A stretch of 64,000 bases of DNA, from the NCBI GenBank assembly GCA_963784645.1, contig CAWARY010000002.1:607530-671529 (forward strand), in the 5' to 3' direction. Shown piece by piece: positions 25,373 to 32,892 of this stretch. The notes below the pieces were generated by a model. The model was not told where the DNA came from, made no database searches, and saw nothing but the letters and a program-made list of their open reading frames with translations. The number at the start of each line of letters is the position of its first letter. The stretch's first letter is position 1. Origin of the DNA: JBBRVW01 sp963784645 (GTDB taxonomy: Bacteria > Actinomycetota > Actinomycetes > JACCUZ01). The position numbers were made by a program, and so were the translations under genes.

Positions 25373-26866
25373 TCAGTACGGGGGGAGGTCGCTGAACAGG
25401 TCGTCCTGGACGGGGTCGGCGGGTCGCCGGTAGGTGCGCCCGGACGGCAGGGTGAACCGGAGCCCGCCGCGACCGTCGCCCTCGACGGTGGTGTCGGTGT
25501 GGGTCTTCACGGTGTGGTGGCTGCGGCAGGCCGCGTGCAGGTTGCCCGCCGAGGTCGGGCCGCGCGGGTGCGGCACCCGGTGGTCCAGGTCGCAGCGGTC
25601 GGCGGGTGTCCGGCAGCCGGGGGTGCGGCAGGTCCGGTCCCGGGCGATCACGTGGTCGGCCAGGTCCTGCGGCGGCTGGTAGCTCTCGACCGACAGCTCG
25701 TCGAACCGGCCGGTCCGCGGGTCGGTCAGCAGCCGCCGCCAGGTGCCCTCGGCGGCGATCCGCCGGGCGGTGTCGGCGGTGATCGGGCCGTACCCGACCA
25801 GCTCACCGGGCAGCTCGTCCAGCCCGAGCAGCGTCCCGACCCCCACGACGACCTGGATCTGGGGGCGCCGCCCGTGCCGCACCGGCAGGTCCCCGCCCGC
25901 GAGCCCCTGCTCCCCGAGGTCACCGAGCACGTCAGCCCGGACCTGGTCGATGGTGCGGCCGTCGGTGCCGGCCGGGCCTCGCGCGGCGTGCGCGCGGCCG
26001 GTCAGCCACAGGTACAGGGCGTGCACCTTCTGCGCGGTGTCGGTGTAGGTCAGCCCGGCCATCCCGTCGCTGAGCGGGAACACCTCGACCCGGCGGTCGG
26101 CTGTGGCTTTCTCCTGCCGGGCCAGCGCCGCCGCGGGGTCGACCGCGAGCACCGCCCGCCGCAGCCGGGCCTGCAGCTGCGCCCGGGTCCGGCCCGCCGC
26201 GCCGGGCACGACCCGGGCCTCCAGCTGCCCGGCCTGCTCGTCGGTAAGGGGCCGCAGCTCGTCGACCAGCAGCCGCGCCTTCGCCAGATCAATGGTCCCG
26301 GCGGCCAGGCCCAGCCGCGTCGCGGGCAGCCGGGCCAGGTCCCGGGCCAGCACCACCTTGGCGCGGGCGGTCTGCGGGGCCAGGTCCAGCGCACAGCCGA
26401 TCTCGACCGCAGCCATCAGCTCCGCCGACACCGACTCCCCCACCACCTGCTCCCCCGCAGCCGCCACGCCGCGCCAGGACGCGCACCGGTCCACCAGCAC
26501 GTTCGTCGCCTCGACCTCCAGCGCCGCCGCCCACGACTGCAACCGGTACGCGGCACGCACCGCACCCGCCAGGTCCGAGTCCGAGCAGCCCGCCAAGTCG
26601 GTCGCGGCCAGCAGGCTCGCCAGCAGCGGACCCGGAGGCACGTCGTCGAGGTCGCTCAGCAGATCGGTCGGCGGCCAGCCATCCACCTCGGCACCCTCGC
26701 CGTCCGCGTCCCAGGCGACCGAGTCGATCGGCACGAAGAAGTCCGGCGCCTGGTCGGCGCACCCGTCCAGCCATCCGTCGGGCAGCGGATCGGGCGCCAG
26801 CACCGGGTCCAGCAGGTCGCCAGGGTCCGGCGACAGCACGACCATCGACGCGAGCGACGCCTCCAC
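25373..26866 (-). CDS. DUF222 domain HNH endonuclease (13E12-type)
   Basis: A 497-residue protein: a long helical DUF222 region (about 70-400) and a C-terminal HNH nuclease (CRTPGCRTPADRCDLDHRV, then NLHAACRSHHTVKTH) with two zinc-binding Cys and the catalytic His. These are multicopy, mobile-like genes in actinobacteria (the REP13E12 family of mycobacteria). The GTG at 26866 is chosen because GGAGG lies eight bases upstream. A perfect LexA box lies only 20 bases before the start, so expression is likely DNA-damage induced; LexA control of 13E12 genes is known in Mycobacterium tuberculosis. Confidence 0.88.
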   Translation of the reverse strand: MEASLASMVVLSPDPGDLLDPVLAPDPLPDGWLDGCADQAPDFFVPIDSVAWDADGEGAEVDGWPPTDLLSDLDDVPPGPLLASLLAATDLAGCSDSDLAGAVRAAYRLQSWAAALEVEATNVLVDRCASWRGVAAAGEQVVGESVSAELMAAVEIGCALDLAPQTARAKVVLARDLARLPATRLGLAAGTIDLAKARLLVDELRPLTDEQAGQLEARVVPGAAGRTRAQLQARLRRAVLAVDPAAALARQEKATADRRVEVFPLSDGMAGLTYTDTAQKVHALYLWLTGRAHAARGPAGTDGRTIDQVRADVLGDLGEQGLAGGDLPVRHGRRPQIQVVVGVGTLLGLDELPGELVGYGPITADTARRIAAEGTWRRLLTDPRTGRFDELSVESYQPPQDLADHVIARDRTCRTPGCRTPADRCDLDHRVPHPRGPTSAGNLHAACRSHHTVKTHTDTTVEGDGRGGLRFTLPSGRTYRRPADPVQDDLFSDLPPY

Positions 26867-26885
26867 GCACCCCACCTCCGACCGT

Positions 26886-26901
26886 TCGAACGTATGTTCG
26901 A
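26886..26901. promoter_or_regulatory. LexA (SOS) box
   Basis: TCGAACGTATGTTCGA is a perfect match to the actinobacterial SOS box TCGAAC-N4-GTTCGA. It lies just upstream of the HNH nuclease start at 26866, overlapping the expected promoter. Confidence 0.9.
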
Positions 26902-26934
26902 AGTCTAGCGCAACCCCGCACCCGTGGACACCCC

Positions 26935-26943
26935 TTGTCCACA
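26935..26943 (+). promoter_or_regulatory. Single DnaA-box-like sequence
   Basis: TTGTCCACA matches the high-GC actinobacterial DnaA box. It lies 34 bases beyond the LexA box on the side away from the HNH gene, in the region shared with the divergent VOC gene. A single box could be a DnaA-responsive promoter site or chance. Confidence 0.35.
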
Positions 26944-27039
26944 ACGGATTCCGGCCGCTCCTCGCGCTGGCCCGGAGCTACCCCGAGGACCGATCTCGGT
27001 CGCGCAGCCTCGTCGGTGGCCGTGCCTAGGGTGCTCCGC

Positions 27040-27426
27040 ATGGCAACTCACTGGACTCTCGGTTGCGACGCGCGGGACCCGCAGCGGCTGGCCGCCTTCT
27101 GGGCGCTCGCGCTCGGCTACGTCGACGAGGAGGGCTACGACAGCGACGAGCACGGCGCCTCGATCGTCGACCCCGACGGCGTGGGTCCGGCTATCGGCTT
27201 CCTCGCGGTGCCGGAGGGCAAGACGGCCAAGAACCGGATGCACATCGACGTGCGGGTGGCCGCCGGGCAGGACGTCGGCCCCGACGTCCGCGAGCGGTGG
27301 ATCCGCGAGAAGTCGGCCACGCTCGTGGCCGCCGGCGCGACGGCCGTGCGCGAGGAGACCTACGGCCAGGCGTTCGGCCACCTCGTCATGCTCGACCCCG
27401 AGGGCAACGAGTTCTGCGTCGCCTGA
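27040..27426 (+). CDS. VOC family protein
   Basis: A 128-residue single-chain vicinal-oxygen-chelate protein (HWTLGCDARDPQRLAAFWALALGY; RMHIDVRV; HLVMLDPEGNEFCV). Such stand-alone 'glyoxalase-like' proteins lack a fixed set of metal ligands and often act as resistance or binding proteins. ATG 27040 is the first start giving the family's beta strand. The substrate is unknown. Confidence 0.82.
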   Translation: MATHWTLGCDARDPQRLAAFWALALGYVDEEGYDSDEHGASIVDPDGVGPAIGFLAVPEGKTAKNRMHIDVRVAAGQDVGPDVRERWIREKSATLVAAGATAVREETYGQAFGHLVMLDPEGNEFCVA

Positions 27427-27499
27427 GCGGCCGGCCGCGCGGGCGGCCCGCACCCGCGGCCCGGACCGGCGTCGTCGGCGCCGGCTCCGTACCGCCCGC

Positions 27500-27952
27500 T
27501 CAGTCGGCGAGCAGGGCGCGGAGGGCCGCGATCCCCCAGGGGGACACGTAGGTCGCCAGGCCGAGCACGACGGCAGCGAGGACGGTCCCCTCGATGCGGC
27601 GGCCGGCCCCGGGGACCAGCCGTAGCAACCGGTTCAGGCTGCCGATCCCGACGAGGTAGGCGATGACAGGCACGGTGAAGACACTCACGTAGCCCAGCAG
27701 CGCCAGGGTCACGGGCTGGTCGTTGTCGAGACCGGAGCCGCCCTGCAGGTAGGGCACGAGGACGCCCAGGAGGAACACGGCGTCGACCGTGAGCATGGCG
27801 ACCAGGCGCAGGGTCACGGAACGGCGCACCGACGACGAGTCGACGGTGGGCGCACTGGGTGGCGTTGCCGTCCGCGCAACCTCGGCGATCACCTCGCGAT
27901 GCTCACACGCCCACCGCGGGGCCGGCAAGGGATAGGCCGGAAGAACGCGCAT
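27500..27952 (-). CDS. Three-pass membrane protein of unknown function
   Basis: A 150-residue protein with hydrophobic segments at about 45-68, 78-100 and 120-145 and a proline-rich cytoplasmic start. I do not recognise the family. Its ATG shares a base with the TGA of the upstream VOC gene (TGATG), so translation is coupled. Confidence 0.5.
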   Translation of the reverse strand: MRVLPAYPLPAPRWACEHREVIAEVARTATPPSAPTVDSSSVRRSVTLRLVAMLTVDAVFLLGVLVPYLQGGSGLDNDQPVTLALLGYVSVFTVPVIAYLVGIGSLNRLLRLVPGAGRRIEGTVLAAVVLGLATYVSPWGIAALRALLAD

Positions 27953-28362
27953 CAGCGGATCAGGCAGAACGGGTGACCCGCGGGGTCCAGGTAGACCCGG
28001 AAGCCGCCGTCCTCGGACGGCTGGTGGTCGTGCCGCCGCGCACCGAGAGCGAGGACCGTGGGCTCGGCCGCGTCGATGTCGCCGACCGAGAAGTCGAGGT
28101 GGAACTGCTGGGGGTGCGCGCCGCCCGGCCAGGTCGGCTCCACCCAGTCGTCGATTCGCTGGAACGCGAGGGCAGGACGGCCGTCGGGGTTGTCCGGGGA
28201 CACCCCGCCGCCAGGAGGTGTCAGGGTCGCCCACCTGCTGTCCGACCCGTCCTCCATCGCCCAGCCGAGCAGCTCGGAGTAGAAGCGGCCCAGCGCCATC
28301 GCGTCGGGACAGTCGAGGATGATCAGGTCGAGGGCCGGCTTCGAGGCAGTCGTGTCCGTCAT
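27952..28362 (-). CDS. VOC family protein
   Basis: A 136-residue VOC protein with LDLIILDCPDAMALGRFYSELLG, HPQQFHLDFSVGDI and VYLDPAGHPFCLIR. This C-terminal pattern is typical of small actinobacterial glyoxalase-like proteins. It is the first gene of a two-gene unit with a membrane protein. It is only distantly similar to the VOC protein at 27040 (shared LDP-G-FC end). Confidence 0.82.
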   Translation of the reverse strand: MTDTTASKPALDLIILDCPDAMALGRFYSELLGWAMEDGSDSRWATLTPPGGGVSPDNPDGRPALAFQRIDDWVEPTWPGGAHPQQFHLDFSVGDIDAAEPTVLALGARRHDHQPSEDGGFRVYLDPAGHPFCLIR

Positions 28363-28526
28363 GGCCGCGACGCTAGCCCAGGTTCCGGACGATGCGCGTC
28401 CGGCTCCCGGCGCGACCTCCCGCAGACCCCACCCCCGACGCGCGAGGGCGGAAACCGTGAGCGGGCAAGGGATTCCACTGGTTGCAGATCTGTGCTGTTT
28501 ACAGATCGACCGGGGCTGCGGACACT

Positions 28527-28997
28527 GTGCCGGTGCAGGTACGCCGTCGCCGCTGGGACCCGCGGCACTGGTCCTTCCTGCAGATCGCGCTCGTGCTGGT
28601 GGTGGTCGTCGCGGCGGCCGGCGCAGTGCGGTGGGTCACCCGCGACCGCGTCTGCTTCCCCGGACAACCGCACGCCGCGCCGGCGTCGGTGACGGCGGGG
28701 GAGCGCGTCGTCGTCACGGCGGCCGGCTTCACCTGCGCCCGCCGCTTCCACCGTGGCGCGGTCTACGGACTGGCGTACGTGCCGGAGGACACCGCCGACG
28801 GCAGTGGCCAGGTGGACCTCGGTGACTTCCCGGTGGCTCGCGACGGCAGCTTCCGCGCCCGGGTCCGCGTGCCCGCGACGGCCGCTGCCGGGCCGGCCAC
28901 GATCCGGGTCACCGGCTTCGACGTCGACGAGCTGTACGACGAGGTGTGCAGCGAGCGGGACTGCGGGACCTACGGCGCCGCACTCGTCATCCGCTGA
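28527..28997 (+). CDS. Membrane-anchored exported protein
   Basis: A 156-residue protein with a basic start, one membrane helix (about 16-36, IALVLVVVVAAAGAV), and an extracellular domain with four Cys (RVCFPG, FTCARR, EVCSERDCG). VPATAAAGPATIRVTGFD resembles the beta-sandwich end of Ig-like or carboxypeptidase-regulatory folds. The start is uncertain: GTG 28527 or an upstream in-frame codon (from 28482). Confidence 0.5.
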   Translation: MPVQVRRRRWDPRHWSFLQIALVLVVVVAAAGAVRWVTRDRVCFPGQPHAAPASVTAGERVVVTAAGFTCARRFHRGAVYGLAYVPEDTADGSGQVDLGDFPVARDGSFRARVRVPATAAAGPATIRVTGFDVDELYDEVCSERDCGTYGAALVIR

Positions 28998-29024
28998 CCT
29001 GGGCGTGGACGGCGGCCCGATCGG

Positions 29025-29861
29025 TCAGGGGAGCGGGACGGCCGAGCCGGTGACCGAGATGCCGGTGCCTGCCGCGGCGGGCACGTCGACGGTGAGCCGG
29101 CTCGGCCGGCCGAGGTCATCGCCCTGGCGCAGGTGCAGCGTCGCCGGCAGGTCGACGAGCGACAGCGTCCGCAGGTAGCCGCCGAGCGCGGCCGCCGCGG
29201 CGCCGGTGGCCGGGTCCTCGACGACGCCACCGGGCGGGAACGGGTTGCGCACGTCGAAGGTCGTCGGTCCGGTGCGGTGCACCAGCTGCACGGTCGTCCA
29301 GCCGTGCTCCGCCATCAGGCCGCGCAGGGCGTCGAAGTCGTAGTCGAGGTCGGCCAGCCGCGCCCGGGTGGCTGCGGCGACGACCGGGTGCCAGGCACCG
29401 GCGTACGCCACGCGCAGCGGGAGAGCCGGGTCGAGGTCGTCGCTGGTCCAGCGCAGCGCGTCGAGCAGCAGCTCGGCGACTGCGTCGTCGAGAGCGGCGA
29501 GGTCCGGCGGGACGCTGGTGAGAGTGGCGGTCGTGAGCCCGTCACGGGTCGACGTCTCGACGCGGACCTCGCCGGCGGCGGTGTCGAGCAGCATCGTCCC
29601 CGCACCGTGCCGCTCGGCCCACGCGACGCCGGTGGCGATGGTCGCGTGCCCGCAGAAGGGCACCTCGGCGAGCGGGCTGAAGTACCGGATCGCGAACCGC
29701 TGGCCGTCGACCGGCACCAGGAACGCCGACTCCGAGTAGCCGACCTCGGCGGCCACCGCGAGCATGTCCACGTCGTCGCTGCCGCCGGCGTCGAGGACCA
29801 CCCCGGCAGGGTTGCCGCCGTCCGGGTCGTCGGTGAAGGCGGCGTAGCGCAGGACCTCCAT
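29025..29861 (-). CDS. PhzF family isomerase/epimerase
   Basis: A 278-residue PhzF/DapF-fold protein. The start YAAFTDDPDGGNPAGVVLDA, catalytic Glu in YSESAFL, SPLAEVPFCGHATIATG and the C-terminal GGVVEDPATGAAAAALGGYL are all family hallmarks. Function is unknown outside phenazine synthesis, and no phenazine genes are near. ATG 29861 shares one base with the TGA of the phosphatase gene upstream. Confidence 0.87.
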   Translation of the reverse strand: MEVLRYAAFTDDPDGGNPAGVVLDAGGSDDVDMLAVAAEVGYSESAFLVPVDGQRFAIRYFSPLAEVPFCGHATIATGVAWAERHGAGTMLLDTAAGEVRVETSTRDGLTTATLTSVPPDLAALDDAVAELLLDALRWTSDDLDPALPLRVAYAGAWHPVVAAATRARLADLDYDFDALRGLMAEHGWTTVQLVHRTGPTTFDVRNPFPPGGVVEDPATGAAAAALGGYLRTLSLVDLPATLHLRQGDDLGRPSRLTVDVPAAAGTGISVTGSAVPLP

Positions 29862-31525
29862 CAGCCGGCTCGCGGCATCCCGGTGTCCAGCTCGAACCAC
29901 ACGGTCGTGCCGTCGGCGCTGTGCTCGGCGCTCCACGCCGTGGCGAGGGCTTCGACCAGCATGAGGCCGCGGCCGGAGATGTCCGTCGGCTCGTGGTCCT
30001 CGGTACGGCGGGCGGTGCCGCGGTTGCCGCGGTCCTGCACCGCGACCAGGAGCCGCTCGTCGTCGAGCTGCGCCGTGACCCGTGGCTTGGTGCCGGAGTG
30101 GATGACCGCGTTGGTGACCAGCTCCGACAGGCACAGCGCCGCCGTCTCGGCGACGTCCTCGTGCACCTGCCAGGCGCCCAGCCAGCCGGCCAGCGCCCGG
30201 CGGGCGAGCGGCGAGGCGCTGCTGTCGGCCGGCAGGTCGGTCGACGCGGTCTGCAGGTGCATGCCGACCGTGCTCAGCACGGCGAGCATCGTGACGTCGT
30301 CGTCGCTGTCGTGCCGGCGCATCTGGTCCGCCAGTCGTCCGCAGAGCTCGCGGGGGTGCCGGCGGCGCGGCTCGGTCGCGGACAGTCGCTGCGCGAGCTC
30401 CTCGACGCCCTCGTCGAGCGGGAGGCTGCGCGTCTCGACCAGGCCGTCGCTGAAGAAGAGCAGCAGCGAGCCGGGCGGCACCGCGACCGTCGTGGTCTCC
30501 CACGCGCCGGCGCGCAGCCCCAGTGCCGGGCCGGCCGGGACGACGAGGGCGTGCGGCTCGCGGCCGGGCCGGGTGAGCAGGGGCGGCGGGTGGCCGGCAA
30601 CGCCCACGTCGAGGGTCCCGCGGTCGGCGCTCAGCACGCCGTACGCGACCGTGACGATCTGCTCGGCGACACCGAGGGACGCGACGAGGACGTCGAGGCG
30701 GCCCAGCAGCACCGCCGGGTCGGGGTCGATCAGCGCGTAGGCCCGCAGCGCCGACCGGACCTGGCCCATGACCACGGCGGCAGGGACGCCCTTGCCCATG
30801 ACGTCGCCCAGCGCGACGGCGACCCGGCCGTCGGCGAGCGGCACCACGTCGTACCAGTCGCCGCCGACCTCGACACCCGTTCCGCCGGGCTCGTAGTAGG
30901 CGCCCAGGGCGACGCCGTCGAGCTCCGGGAGGGACTCGGGCAGCAGGCTCCGCTGCAGCAGCTGCGAGGTCGTCTGCTGGACCTGGAAGGCGAGCGCGCG
31001 CTTCATCGCCTGGGCGACGACGGCCGACACGGCGTCGAGGAACGCCTGCTCGTCGGCGTCGAACGGGCCTGGCTCGCCGAAGCCCATCAGCAGGCCGCCC
31101 AGGACGGGCTCGTCACCGTCGTGCAGCGGCAGCGCGGCCATCCGGCGGGTCCCGAGCTGGGTCTGCCGGTCGTGCAGGTGCGGGTAGCGGGCCGCGAGGT
31201 CCTCCGACGACACGACCAGCACCGGTGCCGCGGTGCGGACGCACTCGGCCAGCGGGACGTCGGCCTGACCCTCGATGCGGCACCAGCGCACGCTCGTGGG
31301 CGTCACCGAGTCGTCGTCGCTGACGACGAAGGCGAGCTCGCGGCCGGCGCGCTCGCTGGTGGCCAGCCCGGCCCGCACCACGCCCTCGATCCGCAGCACG
31401 TGGTCGAGGCAGACCCGAGCGACGTCGTCGGGGGTGAGCACGTCGGCCAGGGCCGCCGCGAGCCGGCGCAGCAGGACGAGCCGCCCGGCCGCCTGGCCGA
31501 TCGGCGCCAGCCCGGCGCTGCTCAC
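29861..31525 (-). CDS. GAF-SpoIIE phosphatase-ATPase signalling protein
   Basis: A 554-residue signalling protein. It has a GAF sensor (about 20-185), then a SpoIIE/PP2C serine phosphatase (about 195-410; GGDWYDVVPLADGR, ALGDVMGKGVPAA, FSDGLVETR, DDVTMLAV) and a C-terminal RsbW-like ATPase (about 425-550; LCLSELVTNAVIHSG, GRGLMLVEALA). These three-part proteins regulate anti-sigma-factor antagonists by dephosphorylation and carry their own kinase module. No STAS antagonist gene is adjacent. GTG 31525 starts the frame, and PhzF follows with overlap. Confidence 0.88.
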   Translation of the reverse strand: MSSAGLAPIGQAAGRLVLLRRLAAALADVLTPDDVARVCLDHVLRIEGVVRAGLATSERAGRELAFVVSDDDSVTPTSVRWCRIEGQADVPLAECVRTAAPVLVVSSEDLAARYPHLHDRQTQLGTRRMAALPLHDGDEPVLGGLLMGFGEPGPFDADEQAFLDAVSAVVAQAMKRALAFQVQQTTSQLLQRSLLPESLPELDGVALGAYYEPGGTGVEVGGDWYDVVPLADGRVAVALGDVMGKGVPAAVVMGQVRSALRAYALIDPDPAVLLGRLDVLVASLGVAEQIVTVAYGVLSADRGTLDVGVAGHPPPLLTRPGREPHALVVPAGPALGLRAGAWETTTVAVPPGSLLLFFSDGLVETRSLPLDEGVEELAQRLSATEPRRRHPRELCGRLADQMRRHDSDDDVTMLAVLSTVGMHLQTASTDLPADSSASPLARRALAGWLGAWQVHEDVAETAALCLSELVTNAVIHSGTKPRVTAQLDDERLLVAVQDRGNRGTARRTEDHEPTDISGRGLMLVEALATAWSAEHSADGTTVWFELDTGMPRAG

Positions 31526-31650
31526 GACCCGAATCTACGCGGAGCGGCACCGGTTCGCGCCTGCGGCCATGCGGACGGCCCAGCGCCGGCGCCCTCGTCC
31601 GGTGCAGCGCGCTCCGAAGAAAGCCGGCGCGGGAGGCATCCGCGCCCCGG

Positions 31651-31677
31651 CGCTGTTGCGAATGAGTTGCAACAGCG
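31651..31677. promoter_or_regulatory. Nur-like (nickel-responsive Fur family) operator dyad
   Basis: A perfect 9-bp inverted repeat, CGCTGTTGC and GCAACAGCG, has a 9-base centre. Within it TGCGA-ATGAG-TTGCA fits the Streptomyces Nur box (tgcaa-n5-ttgca) at nine of ten positions. It lies 53 bases before the GTG of a nickel/cobalt permease gene, so Nur-type repression by nickel is the likely role. Confidence 0.65.
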
Positions 31678-31729
31678 AAGGCCCGGACGTAGCGTCGAGC
31701 CGACCGAACGTCTACGGGGAGCAACTGTC

Positions 31730-32875
31730 GTGAGCGTCACCACCGAGCGGCCTGGCGAGAGCCGGCTGGCCGTCCTGCGCAGCAAGCTGACCGCGGCCGA
31801 GTGGGCCTCGATCCTCGGGATGTCCGGTTTCGTGCTGCTGCTGCACGTCGTCGGCTGGGGGGTGCTCGGCCTGATCGTGGCGCCGCAGCACTACGAGGTG
31901 AACGGCACCACGGTCTTCGGTCTCGGCCTGGGCGTCACGGCGTACACGCTCGGCATGCGGCACGCGTTCGACGCCGACCACATCGCCGCGATCGACAACA
32001 CCACGCGCAAGCTGATGGCCGAGGGCCAGCGCCCGCTGTCGGTGGGCTTCTGGTTCTCGCTCGGCCACTCGTCGATCGTCTTCGGTCTCGTGCTGCTGCT
32101 CTCGCTCGGCGTCAAGGCTCTGGTCGGCCAGGTCGAGGACGGCAGCTCGTCGCTGCAGCAGACCACCGGCCTGATCGGCACCGCGGTCTCCGGAGTCTTC
32201 CTGCTGCTGATCGGGATCCTCAACCTCGTCATCCTCAAGCAGATCCTCGCGGTGTTCCGGCGGATGCGCCGAGGGGACTACGACGAGGACCAGCTCGAGC
32301 ACCACCTGAACAACCGCGGACTGCTCAACCGGATCCTCGGCAGGGTCACCCGCGCGGTGCGCAAGCCCTGGCACATGTACCCGGTCGGCCTGCTGTTCGG
32401 TCTCGGCTTCGACACCGCCACCGAGGTCTCGCTGCTCGTCATCGCCGGCGGCGCCGCCGCGTTCAACCTGCCCTGGTACGCCCTGCTCACCCTGCCGGTG
32501 CTCTTCGCCGCGGGCATGAGCCTGCTCGACTCGATCGACGGCTGCTTCATGAACTTCGCCTACGACTGGGCGTTCTCGAAGCCGGTGCGGAAGGTCTACT
32601 ACAACATCACCATCACCGGCCTGTCGGTCGCCGTCGCGCTCATCATCGGCAGCGTCGAGATCGTGTCCATCGTGACCGACAAGCTGCACATCACCCATGG
32701 GCCGCTGGCCTGGGTCGGCGGCCTGGACCTCAACCACGTCGGCTACGTGATCGTCGTGCTGTTCGTGCTCACCTGGGTGGTGGCCCTGCTCGTCTGGCGC
32801 TTCGGCCGGATCGAGGAGAAGTGGAACGCCGGCCTCGCGGGACCCACCCCGGCGAGCGCCACCGACCCGTCCTGA
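31730..32875 (+). CDS. NiCoT family nickel/cobalt permease
   Basis: A 381-residue, eight-helix secondary transporter. The metal-binding signature RHAFDADHIAAIDN in helix II, LGHSSIVF in helix III, LGFDTATEVSLL and GMSLLDSIDGCFM are all present. It brings in Ni2+ and/or Co2+ for enzymes such as urease, hydrogenase or B12 synthesis. GTG 31730 has GGGGAG upstream. A Nur-like dyad lies in the promoter. Cobalt import would also serve the B12-dependent photoreceptor encoded at 51310-52194 (speculative). Confidence 0.92.
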   Translation: MSVTTERPGESRLAVLRSKLTAAEWASILGMSGFVLLLHVVGWGVLGLIVAPQHYEVNGTTVFGLGLGVTAYTLGMRHAFDADHIAAIDNTTRKLMAEGQRPLSVGFWFSLGHSSIVFGLVLLLSLGVKALVGQVEDGSSSLQQTTGLIGTAVSGVFLLLIGILNLVILKQILAVFRRMRRGDYDEDQLEHHLNNRGLLNRILGRVTRAVRKPWHMYPVGLLFGLGFDTATEVSLLVIAGGAAAFNLPWYALLTLPVLFAAGMSLLDSIDGCFMNFAYDWAFSKPVRKVYYNITITGLSVAVALIIGSVEIVSIVTDKLHITHGPLAWVGGLDLNHVGYVIVVLFVLTWVVALLVWRFGRIEEKWNAGLAGPTPASATDPS

Positions 32876-32892
32876 CCGTAGGGTCCGGGGCC

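Noticed and set aside
26935..26943. DnaA box as part of a replication origin
   Set aside because: A single box only, with no dnaA, dnaN, parAB or AT-rich region nearby.
31801..32892. Upstream in-frame extension of the AceE-type gene through the transporter gene
   Set aside because: It is a shifted-frame shadow of the NiCoT permease, low-complexity and without motifs; GTG 32893 fits the family N-terminus.
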